Both the position numbers and the translations under genes were made by a program. Positions 11,781 to 23,248 of a stretch of 64,000 bases of DNA are shown here, one piece after another. The notes beneath the pieces are model-generated. The model searched no databases, was not told the origin of the DNA, and was given only the letters and a program-made list of their open reading frames with translations. The stretch is from Tretioscincus oriximinensis. Taxonomy: Eukaryota; Chordata; Lepidosauria; Squamata; Gymnophthalmidae. The first letter of the stretch is position 1, and every line of letters starts with the position of its first letter. The DNA is taken from NCBI GenBank assembly GCA_022410635.1, contig JAJVDF010000126.1:310001-374000 (forward strand), in the 5' to 3' direction.

Positions 11781-12035
11781 ATGCTCCTACTATTACAGAT
11801 CACAGGATCTACAGTGTTACTACTAATAGCTTTGAAATGTCTTGGAGTATAAATTCCATACTGAATCATTCATTCCTAGTAGAAGTGTATAAGGACAAAG
11901 AACTTGTTCAAACAATAGAAACCCTGGACAGGAAGACAGATGTGCTCAATCTGGAAGCAGGTGTAAAGTACAATGTAAACATCAGCTTTGAAAGTTGTGG
12001 TGCCAACTTCGTTTCACATGGAACCGTGAAAACAG
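11781..12035 (+). CDS. UMODL1: UMODL1 exon: fibronectin type III domain 1
   Basis: Acceptor gttgcag ends at 11780, donor gtatcc at 12036; phase 1-1, 85 codons, a whole FN3 domain on one exon. Visible features are APTITDHRIYSVTTNSFEMSW (split here: the SFEMSW strand carries the FN3 core Trp), the LNLEAGVKYNVNI strand with the conserved Leu and Tyr, and a C-terminal GTVKT edge strand. It aligns by eye with the second FN3 exon of this gene at 19290-19547 (SFHVVW, LEPGTLYTVEI, HKVKT). Confidence 0.93.
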
Positions 12036-12194
12036 GTATCCGCCATATTCGAAGTATTATTTTTTCAAATTCTATTTTTTGTTCATTTCACCTTTTAGTA
12101 TTATTAGGTAGAAATAATCTGATTTGTGGAAGGGAGACCTGTTTTGCATTCCTCTTGCTGCTAATGCAATGATATACCATATTATTTTGGCCTG

Positions 12195-12425
12195 ATTTTT
12201 TTCTTTGGAAGAGCATAAGAAGAGACATACTGAATCGGGCCAGAGCCCATACAGTCCAACATTCTGTCTCACCAATTACACCTGGGCAGTTTGAATAGAA
12301 GAAGGCAAAATAAGCACCTCTCCATGACTCCCTGCAAATGGTATTTCAGGAGTACTGCCTGTTGCTCCATCTCGGAAGAAGCATCCAGACGTCCATCCAA
12401 GTAACCATTTATACCCTTGATGTCC
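12195..12425. repeat. Interspersed repeat fragment (CR1/L2-like)
   Basis: The phrase 'gccagagcccatacagtccaacattctgtctca' followed by spaced short matches resembles a very common amniote LINE-associated repeat. Decayed, no open frame. Confidence 0.45.
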
Positions 12426-13253
12426 ATAAACCTGATTTTTTTTCCTTGGAGTGTATCATAAAATTCTAAAACATAGACATAAAACTAAAAATGTATCTTT
12501 ACTTTTACTTTTCTAGAGACATAAAGTTACCCTACTTATATTAATGATTAATCCGTCAAAGTATTTCCCCTGTTGAACGGTATTTTACTGTGGTGAATTT
12601 TGATTATTTAAATTGCAATTAAAAGATGAATACAAGTGCACAAAATCGTGGAATAGATATATCTCAAATACCACTGAAACCTGATTAAGAGAGGGTGTTT
12701 TTTTACTATAATCCTGTCCTGTCAAATATGTTTATAGTCTAAATCAGTGCTTCCCATTTTTAAAAAATTGTATACCCTTTGGTAGTCCATTTCTATCAAT
12801 TTGTACTCTTTCTATTAACAAAATGTTTATAACTATAATAAAGAGTGCAATAGTTGGATTCTGCCATTGTTTGATATTTCTTTATGTATTCAAAAGCCCT
12901 GGTCACGTCTTTAATTTAAACCTTTTGTAGTTCATCTTTGATCCCAAAGAATTTGATCAATTCAGGAAAAACTTTATTAAGCTCATTCTTCAGGATTGAA
13001 GATGAAGAAGATTTAAAAGTAAAGGTGTGACCAAGGCCTATATGTTTTGGTTCATAGTCCAGTTTGGAAATCGTTGTTCTCTCGGATTATATTTAAGGAG
13101 GCAATGAAATTAAATTATCAGCGATTGTTGGTTTCTTCATAATTTCTTAATTCTGTCATACAGATTTGTATAAATCTGAATATAGATAGTCAATGAATCA
13201 GTGCTCAAACTGAAAAACTTTGTCATTCTTACTGTTCCTCTTTTGTTTTATAG

Positions 13254-13366
13254 ATGCCTTGATGTTTGGACTGGTTATCAGAATCTTAAATTATAATTAT
13301 ACAGAACAATTTCTCAATAGAAGTAGTGCAGAATACCAGACATTTTCCAATATTTTGATGAAGGAG
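13254..13366 (+). CDS. UMODL1: UMODL1 exon: SEA domain 2, first half
   Basis: Acceptor ttatag ends at 13253, donor gtaata at 13367; phase 1-0, 113 bp. It encodes LVIRILNYNYTEQF and then SSAEYQTFSNILMKE, the typical SEA opening strand followed by a helix with Y-x-x-F spacing. The exon is exactly the length of the corresponding exon at 20573-20685. Confidence 0.88.
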
Positions 13367-14274
13367 GTAATATTTTAAAATTAACTGTTTTGAAAACTTG
13401 ATTATGGATTGTTTGCATCTCCATATACTCCATATATTCTATATACACCAGGCACTGTTTGTGGAGATGTTGATTAATCTGCAGGCAACTATAGTCCCTT
13501 CTAGAAAATCNCCTCAATGGAAGAATAAAAGCTACCAATTACCTAGGGTAGAAAATCTAAGGCCCACAATACTTAAAGAATTCCATTTGATTTAAATTTT
13601 CATTAGCTAAGAGCCAATATCGTTCATTAAGGAAATCTAATGCTTTTGGGAGTGGGGTGTCAGAGTTCTGAGTACCCATAGTTCAAATTGGGACCCACCT
13701 GATTTGAATGCACTAGGACTGTCTCAGTGGCGGCTGGCCACTGGGTTCATGGGGATCGGCGAATACTCAGAGATTAAAATCAATTATAAAATCTCCTTTC
13801 ATAGAGAAGCTGCTAACAAATCAAAAAGCTCTAGGCAGCTTTTTTAATTGACCAAAGTGGTCACCAATCTCAGAACCAATGGGAGGGCTGCCTAGCAGGG
13901 GCAACAGTCTCTCTCTCAGTTTCCATAGAGGTGCCATTTTGTATTGACATTCAACCTGCAGACTGAGGAAGAAACAGGTAAGTGCTTGAATGTGCCTCCT
14001 CCCAGCCGCTTTCCTAACTTTGCTGAGGCTGGAGGAACCTGCACCACCACCACCCAGCCCCAAACTGCACCAGCTGCCATCTTCTTCCTAGGATTTGTGC
14101 TGGAGGTTGGGGTTGGGGGGGAGATTCCTATAAAGCTTGGTCTTTACATGAGTACATATCACAGTGGTGCCAGGAGGGGGAGCTCCATTACTCTCCATAG
14201 AGATTTGAATATCAGGGAGAACATTCTCTCTGCAGTGAACCAAACAAGCATACAAGCGTAGAATAAGCTGGAAC

Positions 14275-14695
14275 TATGGATGCCATATTTTGGCAGCCCC
14301 AAACCGGGATGGGGTGGGTGGGGNTGCACNCATGCACACAGACATGCATGCATACATACGCACGCACACAGACGCTTGTGGTGAGACAGGCAGAACAGAG
14401 CTGCACAAAAGCTCTGTTCTGTAAAAAACCCAAGCGTTTTCCCTCTGNTAGAGGCAAGTTGGCGTGCTTTGCCTGACAGCAGGAGCGGAAATCCTGCCTC
14501 CAGCAGAGGATCAGCTAAGGCACGCTGCGAGGTTCCTTCCAGGACCCTGGAAAGCATTGCTCGTGTTGCAGCCATCAGCCCTGACGGCTCCTTTGCCTTT
14601 AAAATCTGGGATTTTCTCTTAAAACCTGGATTGGAATATATTTCAGTCCCCAAAGCCGGGATTGTCCTGCGTTCCCGGGACGTATGGCAACCTTA
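14275..14695 (-). mobile_element. Non-autonomous hAT element, TAGGGTTGCCATA family, copy 1
   Basis: It is flanked by an exact 8-bp duplication GCTGGAAC (14267-14274 and 14696-14703). The right end reads GTATGGCAACCTTA, the left TATGGATGCCATATTTTGG. It contains CCCGGGA, a GT/CA-rich microsatellite and a CAAGCG/ACAGGCAGA block shared with the copies at 15192-15790 and 37653-38107. Confidence 0.9.
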
Positions 14696-15191
14696 GCTGG
14701 AACAAATGTTTCTTATGGATATTATTATGCTAATTCTCAGTGGCAGCAATTTTCCTTTGGACTGCCATCTTTTCTCCTTTTGTGAGATGCCTANACATAT
14801 TGCTTAACGTCCCCTATTAAAACCTATATGCTTTATATGTTTCTTGTTTCTTTCCTAGGCCACCAAGTTTTTAATGTGTTTTTAAAGTTGTTATTTTGTT
14901 CTTAGCCTCATTTTTTATTCTTTTGTAAACTATTTTGATATTTATTGTTTTAAATTGAAAACCACAGAGAATTCTTTTATTTATTTATTTAATTTATGCA
15001 TACTTCTCTCCTGCCCTATAACCACAGAATACAATAATAAACCCACAATATAAATTAATAATTAACATTACACACGAGCTGTGACATCATATAAATAATT
15101 TTGTTTTTTTATAAGCAATTAGTGAGAAATTTGATAGCAAAATACTTTGCTTTTTTCAGTTGTCTCTTTAAGAAAAAGCATCCCATTATCA

Positions 15192-15790
15192 CTAGGGTTG
15201 CCATACGGCCCGGGAAAGCGGGACAATCCCGGTTTGGGAGACTAAAATATAGTCTCCTCNGGGTTTTAAGACAAAATCCCGGCTTTTTACATTCCCCGAT
15301 GCTGCATAAGGGAATGTAAAAATCCAGAATTTTAAAGGCAAAGCAGCCATCAGAGCTGACGGCTGTGGGCCGGCAACGCTTTCCGGGGTCCTGGAAGGGA
15401 TCTCGGACAGTGTCGTAGCTGCTCCAATGCTGGAGGCGGGGTTTCGTGCGCCTGCTTGCAAAGTGAGCCAACTTGCCTCCAGCAAAGGAAAAACGGCTGG
15501 GTTTGTGACAGGAGGACAGCTCTGTTCTCCTGTCACAAACCCAAGCATTTTTCCTCCGCAGGAGGAGAGTTGGCACACTAGCAGGCGCGTGAAACCCTGC
15601 CTCCAGCATTGGAGCAGCTACGCACACACTCGCGCGCGCACATGGACGCTTGTGGTGAGACAGGCAGAAGAGTGATTCTGCCTGTCTCACTACAAGCGTC
15701 CGTGTGTGTGCGCGCATGTGTACGTGTGTGTGCACGCGCCCCCACCCCACCCCCGTCCCGGTTTTGGGCTGCCAAAATATGGCAGTCCTA
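15192..15790 (+). mobile_element. Non-autonomous hAT element, TAGGGTTGCCATA family, copy 2 (with internal fold-backs)
   Basis: Ends are TAGGGTTGCCATACGG and CCAAAATATGGCAGTCCTA, with an 8-bp duplication CATTATCA (15184-15191 and 15791-15798). It is longer than its two relatives because its middle is doubled as inverted copies (15414-15622 and 15624-15721). The long open frames on both strands here come from GC-rich repeat sequence, not genes. Confidence 0.9.
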
Positions 15791-16004
15791 CATTATCACA
15801 CACACTCAAAGAATTCTGCAGCATCCAGGTTAGGCAATATCTATCCTGACTATTGATCACAAACTGGCCACTTGACAGGGAATTCCAACCACTTTACTGT
15901 CCAACCCAGCTTAAAGAGTCGACCCTTCTCAGACTTCAAGCTAAAATGAGACAAACGCAAAGAAAAATATCTCTCATTGTTAAAGATGCAAATTGGCCCA
16001 GAAG

Positions 16005-16081
16005 TATACTGCTCAAAACAATTAAGGGAACACTTTAACATAACATGTTACAGTGTTCCCTTAATTGTTTTGAGCAGTATA
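16005..16081. mobile_element. Hairpin element, copy 2
   Basis: Arms of about 36 nt beginning TATACTGCTCAAAACAATTA are reverse complements with one mismatch. It matches the 737-820 hairpin except near the loop. It lies in the UMODL1 intron 118 bp before an SEA exon. Confidence 0.8.
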
Positions 16082-16198
16082 TTTCTTTTGAGCTATATTG
16101 ATTTGAGCAGTATGTTTCTGATCACACCCATTATACATCAAACAGATACTCAAGATCATTTTGATGCTAAAATAGTATCTTTTTGCTTCTGTTTACAG

Positions 16199-16418
16199 AT
16201 TAATAATTCACTTCCATCTAATATGTCAGCCTTATATCAAATGGGGAAGCTGAAAGTGAAAATTGACAGCCTTAAAGCTGGTAGTATCTTAGTGAGGCTT
16301 AAGATAATAGTAGGAGACTTGCAGTTTCCAAATGAACTGTCTGCATTTGATTCAATGCTGTCAATGCTGTTCAACAATTCCGTGTTCCTAATTGATCGGG
16401 AGAGTTCTGTAGTGGAAG
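16199..16418 (+). CDS. UMODL1: UMODL1 exon: SEA domain 2, second half
   Basis: Acceptor tttacag ends at 16198, donor gtaaga at 16419; phase 0-1, 73 codons. It contains LKVKIDSLKAGSILVRLKII, the central SEA hairpin around a G-S turn (the site of autoproteolysis in mucin SEA domains, where GSVVV is typical; here GSILV), then a second helix and the SSVVE strand. Cleavage is possible but not shown. A perfect hairpin repeat sits 118 bp upstream in the intron. Confidence 0.9.
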
Positions 16419-17189
16419 GTAAGAAGCCCATTTGAATCACTTATTTATATTAGCAATTCTGATAAAAAATTTTGTTTTTATATTTTGCTCTATAGGATGG
16501 AGCACAATAAAAGGCCATAAAAACAGTTAAAATAGAACAATTATAATAGAACAATAGAAAAATAATGTTCTCCAAGAGAGGGGACTTTTGACTCAGCCAA
16601 AGGTGAGAGAGATACATGTGCAGCATAAATACCTGATTCACCTCAGAGGACTCCATTCCACAACTTGTGGGCTACAGCAGATAAGTCCTTCTGCACCTCC
16701 ACACTCCTTTAACAAGTGAAGGAGGTGGGACCGTCAGGAAAGCCTCATCAGAAGATCTTGGGTGCGGGCAGGTACATATGGGAGGAGGTTTTCCTTAAAG
16801 GATTTTGGCTCCTAGCCATTTTGGGCCACATAAGTCAATGTTAATACCTTGAGCTGGGCTTGATAGCAAACGGGATATGTTTATCCCATCATAAATTACA
16901 GTGGCAGCCTGCAGTAGTTTCTGAAGAATTTCTGTGGCAATATATTGGAGAATTTCCTCCTTATACGTATCTTCATATGCTTCTCGGGTGCTGTTTTCAG
17001 GGCATGCCACTGAAAAGTGTTGAAGTCTTGCAGCCTCCTGCTGCTCGAGTTTTAATTTGCTCCATAGTGTCTCAGAAAAAGAAGAGTTGAAACTGGACAT
17101 TACAGTATGTCTCATTATAATCTTTCTCATGGATTATGTTCTAATCAATTCAGTATTATTTTTACCAAATCTTGGGTTTTCAATTACAG

Positions 17190-17327
17190 ATTGGGATGAA
17201 TGTACTTCTGCAGCAGAGAATGATTGCTGTGTGAATGCAGAGTGCGTCAACACAGTGGGCTCATATATATGCAGGTGCAAAACAACTACTGATGCTAATC
17301 CATCCCGACCTGGGAGAAACTGTAAGG
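17190..17327 (+). CDS. UMODL1: UMODL1 exon: calcium-binding EGF-like domain
   Basis: Acceptor attacag ends at 17189, donor gtaaga at 17328; phase 1-1, 46 codons. It starts DWDEC and contains CVNTVGSYICRC, the cbEGF signature with the hydroxylatable Asn and the aromatic Y before C-x-C. Cysteine count is seven because of a DCC doublet, one more than canonical. It is identical in length (138 bp) and phase to the EGF exon at 22052-22189. Confidence 0.94.
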
Positions 17328-17925
17328 GTAAGAAGTGCTTTTTATTGCTTCCATGAGGATAAAAAGTTCAACTACAGCTGTCTTTGGTTTATCATTTCAT
17401 GGAATGGGGTTTTATGTACAGTCCTTTTGTTTATGGGCAGAAGGATTACACAACTGTCTCCTATAACTTCTCTACCATTCATTTGCTTTGGCCTCATAAT
17501 TGGAGAGGTATCTGTGGATTTGACTCTTGTGTTTGGTGCCCTTTCTCTTGGAGAGATTTTTGAGAACAACCACCTTCTAGAAACTTTGAGAAATCAAGGG
17601 GTGAGTTAGTCCAGTTTCTGGAACAGGCATAGGAGTCTGGCTTATTGGCTTTTGTTGCACATAGAACAGCTGATAAAGAACACGTGTTATTGCTATTANG
17701 TGCAATTCCTTTATTTATACAGCTGCATTTGAGTCTCTGGTCTGTATACTAAATCTGCATGCCTATTAAGAATCTTCCTTCTGCATATTAGGGTAGTTTA
17801 AGAAAACCCCAATAATAGCCGTATAGATAGAGTATCCTTTATTCTCTGCATAATGGTTTTGTAAGTACATAATCATTTTAATGGGACATTTTTATTTGCA
17901 TCAAATCCCCAATTCTGTATACCAG

Positions 17926-18528
17926 GTGAAATTGTTGATCCAGTTACAGAAATGGTGCCAACATTTGGGGTTAATACTGCCGAAGGACAATCGGTGACAA
18001 ACGCCACTGATGTAGAAACAGAAAGCATAAAAGCAGTGACGTCATTCCCTGAGCGAGTCACGGTTCTCTCCACTACACTCAACACCCAAGAGGCAAGCAC
18101 TGCTTCATCAGACAAAGAACTTCTGACACCTCTGGAAATAAGCACTTCAGGATACATCATGACCAATAATAGTGTGAACAGCACCCTTGAGATGCCAGCA
18201 GTGGTGACCAAGTCATGGGAAACTGCATCGAATGGAACCTTGTCTGAAAGGATGCTAGGAACAGAAGGACAGCATAACTCCTCATCATCCACATTAGCTG
18301 GGGTTTCAAACACTACCACTTACCCTTTTATGAAGAGTGAGTCCATGGGAAGCACTGTCACACTTGACTACTTAACTGACAGAAATTCGACTTCCACCCC
18401 AAATGTAACTCAGCACCATAAATTGCATGCTACAATCCACACAGAAAATAACAGAACAAAAGAATTATCTACAATGTGGCTGTCTTCCAAGGGACATACA
18501 GTTGCGCCTCCTGCTTCAGACTGTGGTG
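17926..18528 (+). CDS. UMODL1: UMODL1 exon: Ser/Thr-rich mucin-like linker
   Basis: Acceptor taccag ends at 17925, donor gtgagt at 18529; phase 1-1, 201 codons. It is the largest exon seen. The translation is dominated by Ser, Thr, Glu, Val and Asn (for example TSFPERVTVLSTTLNT) with repeated NxS/T sequons and no cysteine until a terminal DCG. It would form an extended, heavily O- and N-glycosylated stalk between the EGF and FN3-2. Such linkers evolve fast, so recognition rests on frame, splice sites and position rather than similarity. Confidence 0.88.
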
Positions 18529-19289
18529 GTGAGTTTGCGTTTACTTTAAGGATAATTTGTTGGTACACACAAAGAGAGATAGACACATGTAGTCAGCACA
18601 TTTCCTGGCAGACCACACCTTCCAGGGGACACACTGATGACCACATCCTGAGATCTGGTAACACTCTTGGTGCAGTCCAAAAGTACCATGCAGTTATTGT
18701 TTAGTTTTTCTTCCTTCGGCATGATCTCTTTCAGGTGGCTCTGTTCTCACAGTTTAGTATAGTACTAATGGCATCAGCTAGGAAGATTTCCTTAGTCTCT
18801 CCCAAGCTTATTACATTAAGCTAAATTCATCTTTTGACTAGTCAATAGTTCAAATGACAGAGCATTCACACTGCTAATTGTTTCATTATTCCCCAAACTT
18901 ATTTTGCATGGACCTCTTTTAAGTAATTCATACTCACTCCTGTGCTGTGGAAACATTTCTGCAGAAAGAACAAATGCTGTTTTCTAGCCCTTCTGTACTC
19001 TGCATATCACATTTTTGCCTAATCATANTGGGATGGGATAGCCAGGCATGTAGAATACAGAAAGCCTAGAATATAGCCTTTGCGCTTCCCATTCCTCTGC
19101 TAGGACAGGAATGCTTCTGCCTATGAGAATGCAAAAGGCAAGAAATGTTGTTCCCAGTTAACGAATGGAATTGGTTCTTAGCAATAATTCTGTAAAGTTA
19201 ATAGTGGAAAAGCTCTAAAAATGTGCTATAAAATATTCTGAACCTCTCATTCCTTTCTTCAATAATTAATTGTCTTTCTTCTTTCTCAG

Positions 19290-19547
19290 TGCCCTTGCCA
19301 GTCAAAAGGATTGTCTTTTCCAATGTAACCAATACCAGCTTCCACGTTGTCTGGAGCGCAAATGTTACGAGAAATTCTGTTTTTCATCTTCGCCTGCTTA
19401 AAGGGAAGGTTCTCATACAAGAATTTACAGTTCAATGCAGCAATAAGACTATTTCTAAGCTAGAACCTGGGACTTTGTACACTGTTGAAATTTCAACAGA
19501 AGTTTGTAGAAAGACAAGTGAATCAGTACAGCACAAAGTAAAGACAG
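19290..19547 (+). CDS. UMODL1: UMODL1 exon: fibronectin type III domain 2
   Basis: Acceptor tttctcag ends at 19289, donor gtaaac at 19548; phase 1-1, 86 codons. It encodes NTSFHVVWSANVTRNSVFHL with the core Trp, KLEPGTLYTVEISTEVC, and HKVKTG. It has the same layout as FN3-1, including the unusual Cys after the F strand in both (ISFESCG and ISTEVC), which suggests the two are tandem paralogues. Confidence 0.93.
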
Positions 19548-20572
19548 GTAAACATTCTTCTAAATTTTACAAATCTTGGAACGAAGTAAAAAGAAGAAAT
19601 GTCAGTTTCTTGTAAGAGAAAGGATCAAAACATTAGCATCGTTTTAGTATTTAGCATGTCATTTTCTTTTCTATTTCATTCCTAACCATGATTACTTGTT
19701 CTTATCTTCAACTTGGGAAACTTGTGAGCAGAGCAAGATGTGTATTAAAGCATTCTTGTGGGCCTTCATTTTCCATTTCCAACAATAACTGATGTTTCTT
19801 AGGTTTCATACCTAAAAAACGGCCAAGCATTCAAGCCGTTTTTTAAATTGCATGTGAATGCAGCTCCAAGGTAACCTTTTTTTCTATAGAGTTGTAGCAG
19901 AACAAGTGAAAGCTGACATCTCCTGCCTTCCAAATGGTAGGACACTGTGAGCCTCCAGATTCGGTCATAAGTAATTGTGACATTTTCAGTATAGTCCCGT
20001 GTTATTGAGGTGATATTCTGTTCTATTACTAATACAGGAAATTTGACAGCAATGTCAGGCTTCTCGTAATAGTGGGCACTTATCTCTTGTATTCTGGCAA
20101 CGTTTGTTCTCATTCTGTTGAAAATATGTGAAAGTCAAACAAATATGTCAAAAAAGGCTCTTGGCTGGCTTCTTGGTATTTCCCAGAAAATGAGATCAAA
20201 GAAAGCTAGCAGATAAGAGGTAAAAGTGTACAATAACTTCTGTTAACNTGATGGGACAGCAAGTAGCAATTGTAGGAAGCAATAGTCTTACCTATAGTTT
20301 GAAAGTTTCCAAGGCTGCTTGCACTGTTCAACAGTCCTCAACTTCAATAGAATAAAATGGGGGTCCCTGATTCCTGTTCCACATTTGATTGAGGAACTCT
20401 CTGAGGGTGGATATCCTGATGATAAATGCTAGAGCTAGTCTAATCTTGGCTGTTTCCTTTGCTTGATTCCATTGCTGAGAAACAATCAGAACTTTGTGTA
20501 TAATATTCTGTAATCTGGAAATTATACTTTTGATTATTATTGCTTTCCTTCCTTTCATCGCCCAATTCACAG

Positions 20573-20685
20573 CGGCCCAGGTATTTACTGGGACAGTAAG
20601 GATATCCAATCTGAACTATAATTCAGGATACAGCAATTCAAGCAGTGAAGANTACCAGAATTTTACACAGTTGTTTCTTGCTGAG
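20573..20685 (+). CDS. UMODL1: UMODL1 exon: SEA domain 3, first half
   Basis: Acceptor ttcacag ends at 20572, donor gtaagc at 20686; phase 1-0, 113 bp. It encodes VFTGTVRISNLNYNSGY and then EYQNFTQLFLAE, the SEA opening strand and helix. One codon contains an N (20652: Glu or Asp). Length and phases equal those of 13254-13366. Confidence 0.9.
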
Positions 20686-20870
20686 GTAAGCTGATTAATA
20701 ACTTAGAAAAACTGAGTACATATTTATTAGGTGGATTTTTATATTTGTTGTATATGTAGCACTCAGATTTGTATTAATAAAAGTAACTGTTACTTATATT
20801 TTTGAGAAAGTATCAGATATGAGCTATCAGTTTCAAAATTAAATCTGCATTCCTTATCATTTTGTAACAG

Positions 20871-21084
20871 GTCCGTGCATCTCTGCCTATTGACATTCTT
20901 CAGAAAATGAACGATGATAAAATTAAAATGTTGATACTGGGCATTACCAATGGAAGTGTAGTGGTAAACTTCAATATTCTGGTTCCAGTGGATATGGATG
21001 CAAATAACATTTCTAGGTCTTTTCTTGATGCCTTTCAAAACAGTAGCCATTTTATGGTTGATAACAGCAGTCTCACCATACATG
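20871..21084 (+). CDS. UMODL1: UMODL1 exon: SEA domain 3, second half
   Basis: Acceptor gtaacag ends at 20870, donor gtaagg at 21085; phase 0-1. It encodes KMLILGITNGSVVVNFNILV, including the sequence GSVVV, the classical SEA autoproteolysis motif (cleavage between G and S in MUC1-type SEA domains, established knowledge). Of the three SEA modules here only this one has the exact motif. It is a good candidate for a self-cleaving extracellular domain; cleavage itself is inference. Confidence 0.93.
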
Positions 21085-21289
21085 GTAAGGTGTTTTTGGT
21101 TTTCATAATTACCATCAAATCATGCATGAGGCATCTCACACGGGCAACTGTAGGCAGTTTTCTTGCAAAAATGTAGAAGTAGTTTGTGATTGCCTACATC
21201 TGGGAAGAGAATGAAGATCNAACTGGAACTCCTTTGATCTACCACTGAGCTACAGCAATTCCTTGGCAAGTATTTCTAGAGAAGGCTGA

Positions 21290-21660
21290 TGAATGAATAG
21301 CAGCATCTCTCTGAAACAGACAATGGTGTAGAATGGGTGAATTGATCTGATGGCTCCTAAATGGAGTGAGAACCCCGGGCAGGGCCTTCTCTGTGGTTGC
21401 CCCCAGTCTATGGAATAGTCGCTCCCTCAAGGTGCATCAGTCACCATCATTGTAGAAAAAGTTTAAAAACACAACTCTTTAATCTGGCCTTTGGTTGAAG
21501 AAATGNTATTTTCATCCCACCTTCAGATATTGTTTTGATATTGTTTTAATATGTCAGTTTTGTTTTGTTGTTTTTATTGTTGGCTGCCCTGAGAACTTTG
21601 GGTGCAAGGCGAGGTATAAGTTTAAATAAATAAAACAAAATAAATAAATAAATAATAAAA
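21290..21660 (+). repeat. L2/CR1-like LINE 3' end
   Basis: Contains GGGCAGGGCCTTCTCTGTGG, a CCCCAGTCTATGGAATAGTCGC block (residual reverse-transcriptase end) and the tail TTATTGTTGGCTGCCCTGAG followed by (AAATA)n. A tRNA-SINE fragment lies just upstream (about 21195-21262). Confidence 0.75.
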
Positions 21661-22051
21661 CAAATACTAGGGGTAACAGTGGCTTAGTTCCTCTGGGAAA
21701 AAATATTTGGGGCTCTGCTGACACATCTACATTTAAACCTGTTTTAGTCCTGAAGAATGAAATTGTGTTTCTTTTTCCAAACTAAACCAGCAAAACCATA
21801 ACAAAAATGACAACAAAGCTATTAAGTTCATTCTTTGGGACTGAAGAAGAGGTGTCTAGCTGTCATTTAGATGTGTGAAACAAAGCTTTCCAGATCACCT
21901 TTCCATTAACATATGCAAAAAATAGCTTCACTGCACTTGGAGAGAATTCTTGATAGCATAAAAAGATAAATACCATAACTGTCATTGCAATTTAAATAAC
22001 AGTCAAAGATTCATTATCATTGTCACTGCACTTTTTCTTTCTAAAAAACAG

Positions 22052-22189
22052 ATTATGATGAATGCAAACATAATGAAACAGACTGCTCTCCTGATGCATA
22101 TTGTTACAATACTTATGGATCTTATGAATGCACTTGTAAAGAGGGATTTACCAGTATAAATGCTGAGCGACCTGGGAGAGTATGTCAAG
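22052..22189 (+). CDS. UMODL1: UMODL1 exon: calcium-binding EGF-like domain, GC-AG donor
   Basis: Acceptor aaaacag ends at 22051; phase 1-1, 46 codons. It begins DYDEC, has six canonical cysteines and the CYNTYGSYECTC signature. The donor is CAAG|GCAAGA, a GC donor rather than GT. A GT donor nearby that keeps the frame was not seen, the rest of the donor matches consensus strongly (as expected for GC-AG introns), and the paralogous EGF exon ends at the same codon. Confidence 0.93.
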
Positions 22190-22568
22190 GCAAGAGCTTT
22201 ATATTCATTTGATCATTTTCATCATGGGCAGGATTAAAATATATTTGAAAATCTCGTAATGGGTTAACGACTGAGTTAACATTGCTGCTGTCATCATAAA
22301 GTTTATAAATGCCTTGTTTTTGGAGTTTGGAGTTTGTATAGATGTAACAGGTCTAGTTCTGACCAGAAGAAAGAAACAGATATTTTAACAATTTAAAAAT
22401 GTGGACAAATGAGAAGTATTTCAACCTTCCCAAAGACACTATTTAAATGGGACAACATACTGATATTTTTCATTTTTTNAAAAAACTACATTTCAGGGTT
22501 GTGATTTTTTTTTTAAGAAAGTTGATTGAAAAATGTAATTTACTGTATTTTATTTGTCACTTCTACAG

Positions 22569-23020
22569 TCCTTGTCAATGATACTGAAAGAATGGAACAT
22601 ACTGAAAAGCCAACAAAAGACTGGAAAAGCACAGTTTTGCCTCCGATCATTCCATATGCATCAGACAGCATGCCGTCATCTACTGAAAAGGATTCTTCTA
22701 TCTCCACAGTTAGAAGTTTGAAGAATACAACCACAAGCGAAACAACAATGAAACCAATGTTGAATATGAACAGTTCAGTTCAAGCTTCAACTTTTGCAGT
22801 CACAAAGCTTTCCCAGAGCATTTCGATTAAGAATGCAGTTCAAGTGCTGTGTGAATTTGAAAAAATTGTAATCAGTATTCAGAAAGTTTTCCTGGAACAG
22901 GAATCTATCATGGAATCCTCCCTGTATCTAGGGAAGCCTCAGTGCAGTGTAAGCCGAAGCAATTCCAGTCACGTTATTCTTCAGACTGCATGGAATCAAT
23001 GTGGAACCGAAGTGCAAACT
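22569..23020 (+). CDS. UMODL1: UMODL1 exon: Ser/Thr linker and start of ZP-N
   Basis: Acceptor ctacag ends at 22568, donor gtaagt at 23021; phase 1-0, 150 codons. The first two thirds are a Ser/Thr-rich linker. The last part begins the zona pellucida module with VLCEFEKIVISI, a GKPQC segment, and TAWNQCGTE. The first three ZP-N cysteines are here; the fourth follows in the next exon. Confidence 0.93.
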
Positions 23021-23248
23021 GTAAGTCATTATTTTCTGCTTTGAATAAAAAGTTTAGCAAACTTTTACAGCTTTTAAAAAAGAAGTAGCAAGAAAATTTA
23101 AATAACAAGAACTACTACATGTAGTACATTTGCCGGGTCTACACATTTCCAGAACGTAACTGTGGCCTTTTACACACCTACCTCATTAATCCTGAGCTAA
23201 GACAGAACACCCTGCTTAAGGTAAGCAACCTATCTCATACTGAGACAG

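Noticed and set aside
15109..15750. A 213-codon open frame on the - strand, the longest such frame outside UMODL1.
   Set aside because: It lies over the hAT copy 15192-15790; related frames appear at the other copies on both strands, caused by GC-rich repeat content.
17328..17609. Read-through of the first EGF exon and a long open frame to 17609.
   Set aside because: The donor at 17328 is good, and phase continuity to 17926 is exact; the frame beyond has no domain.
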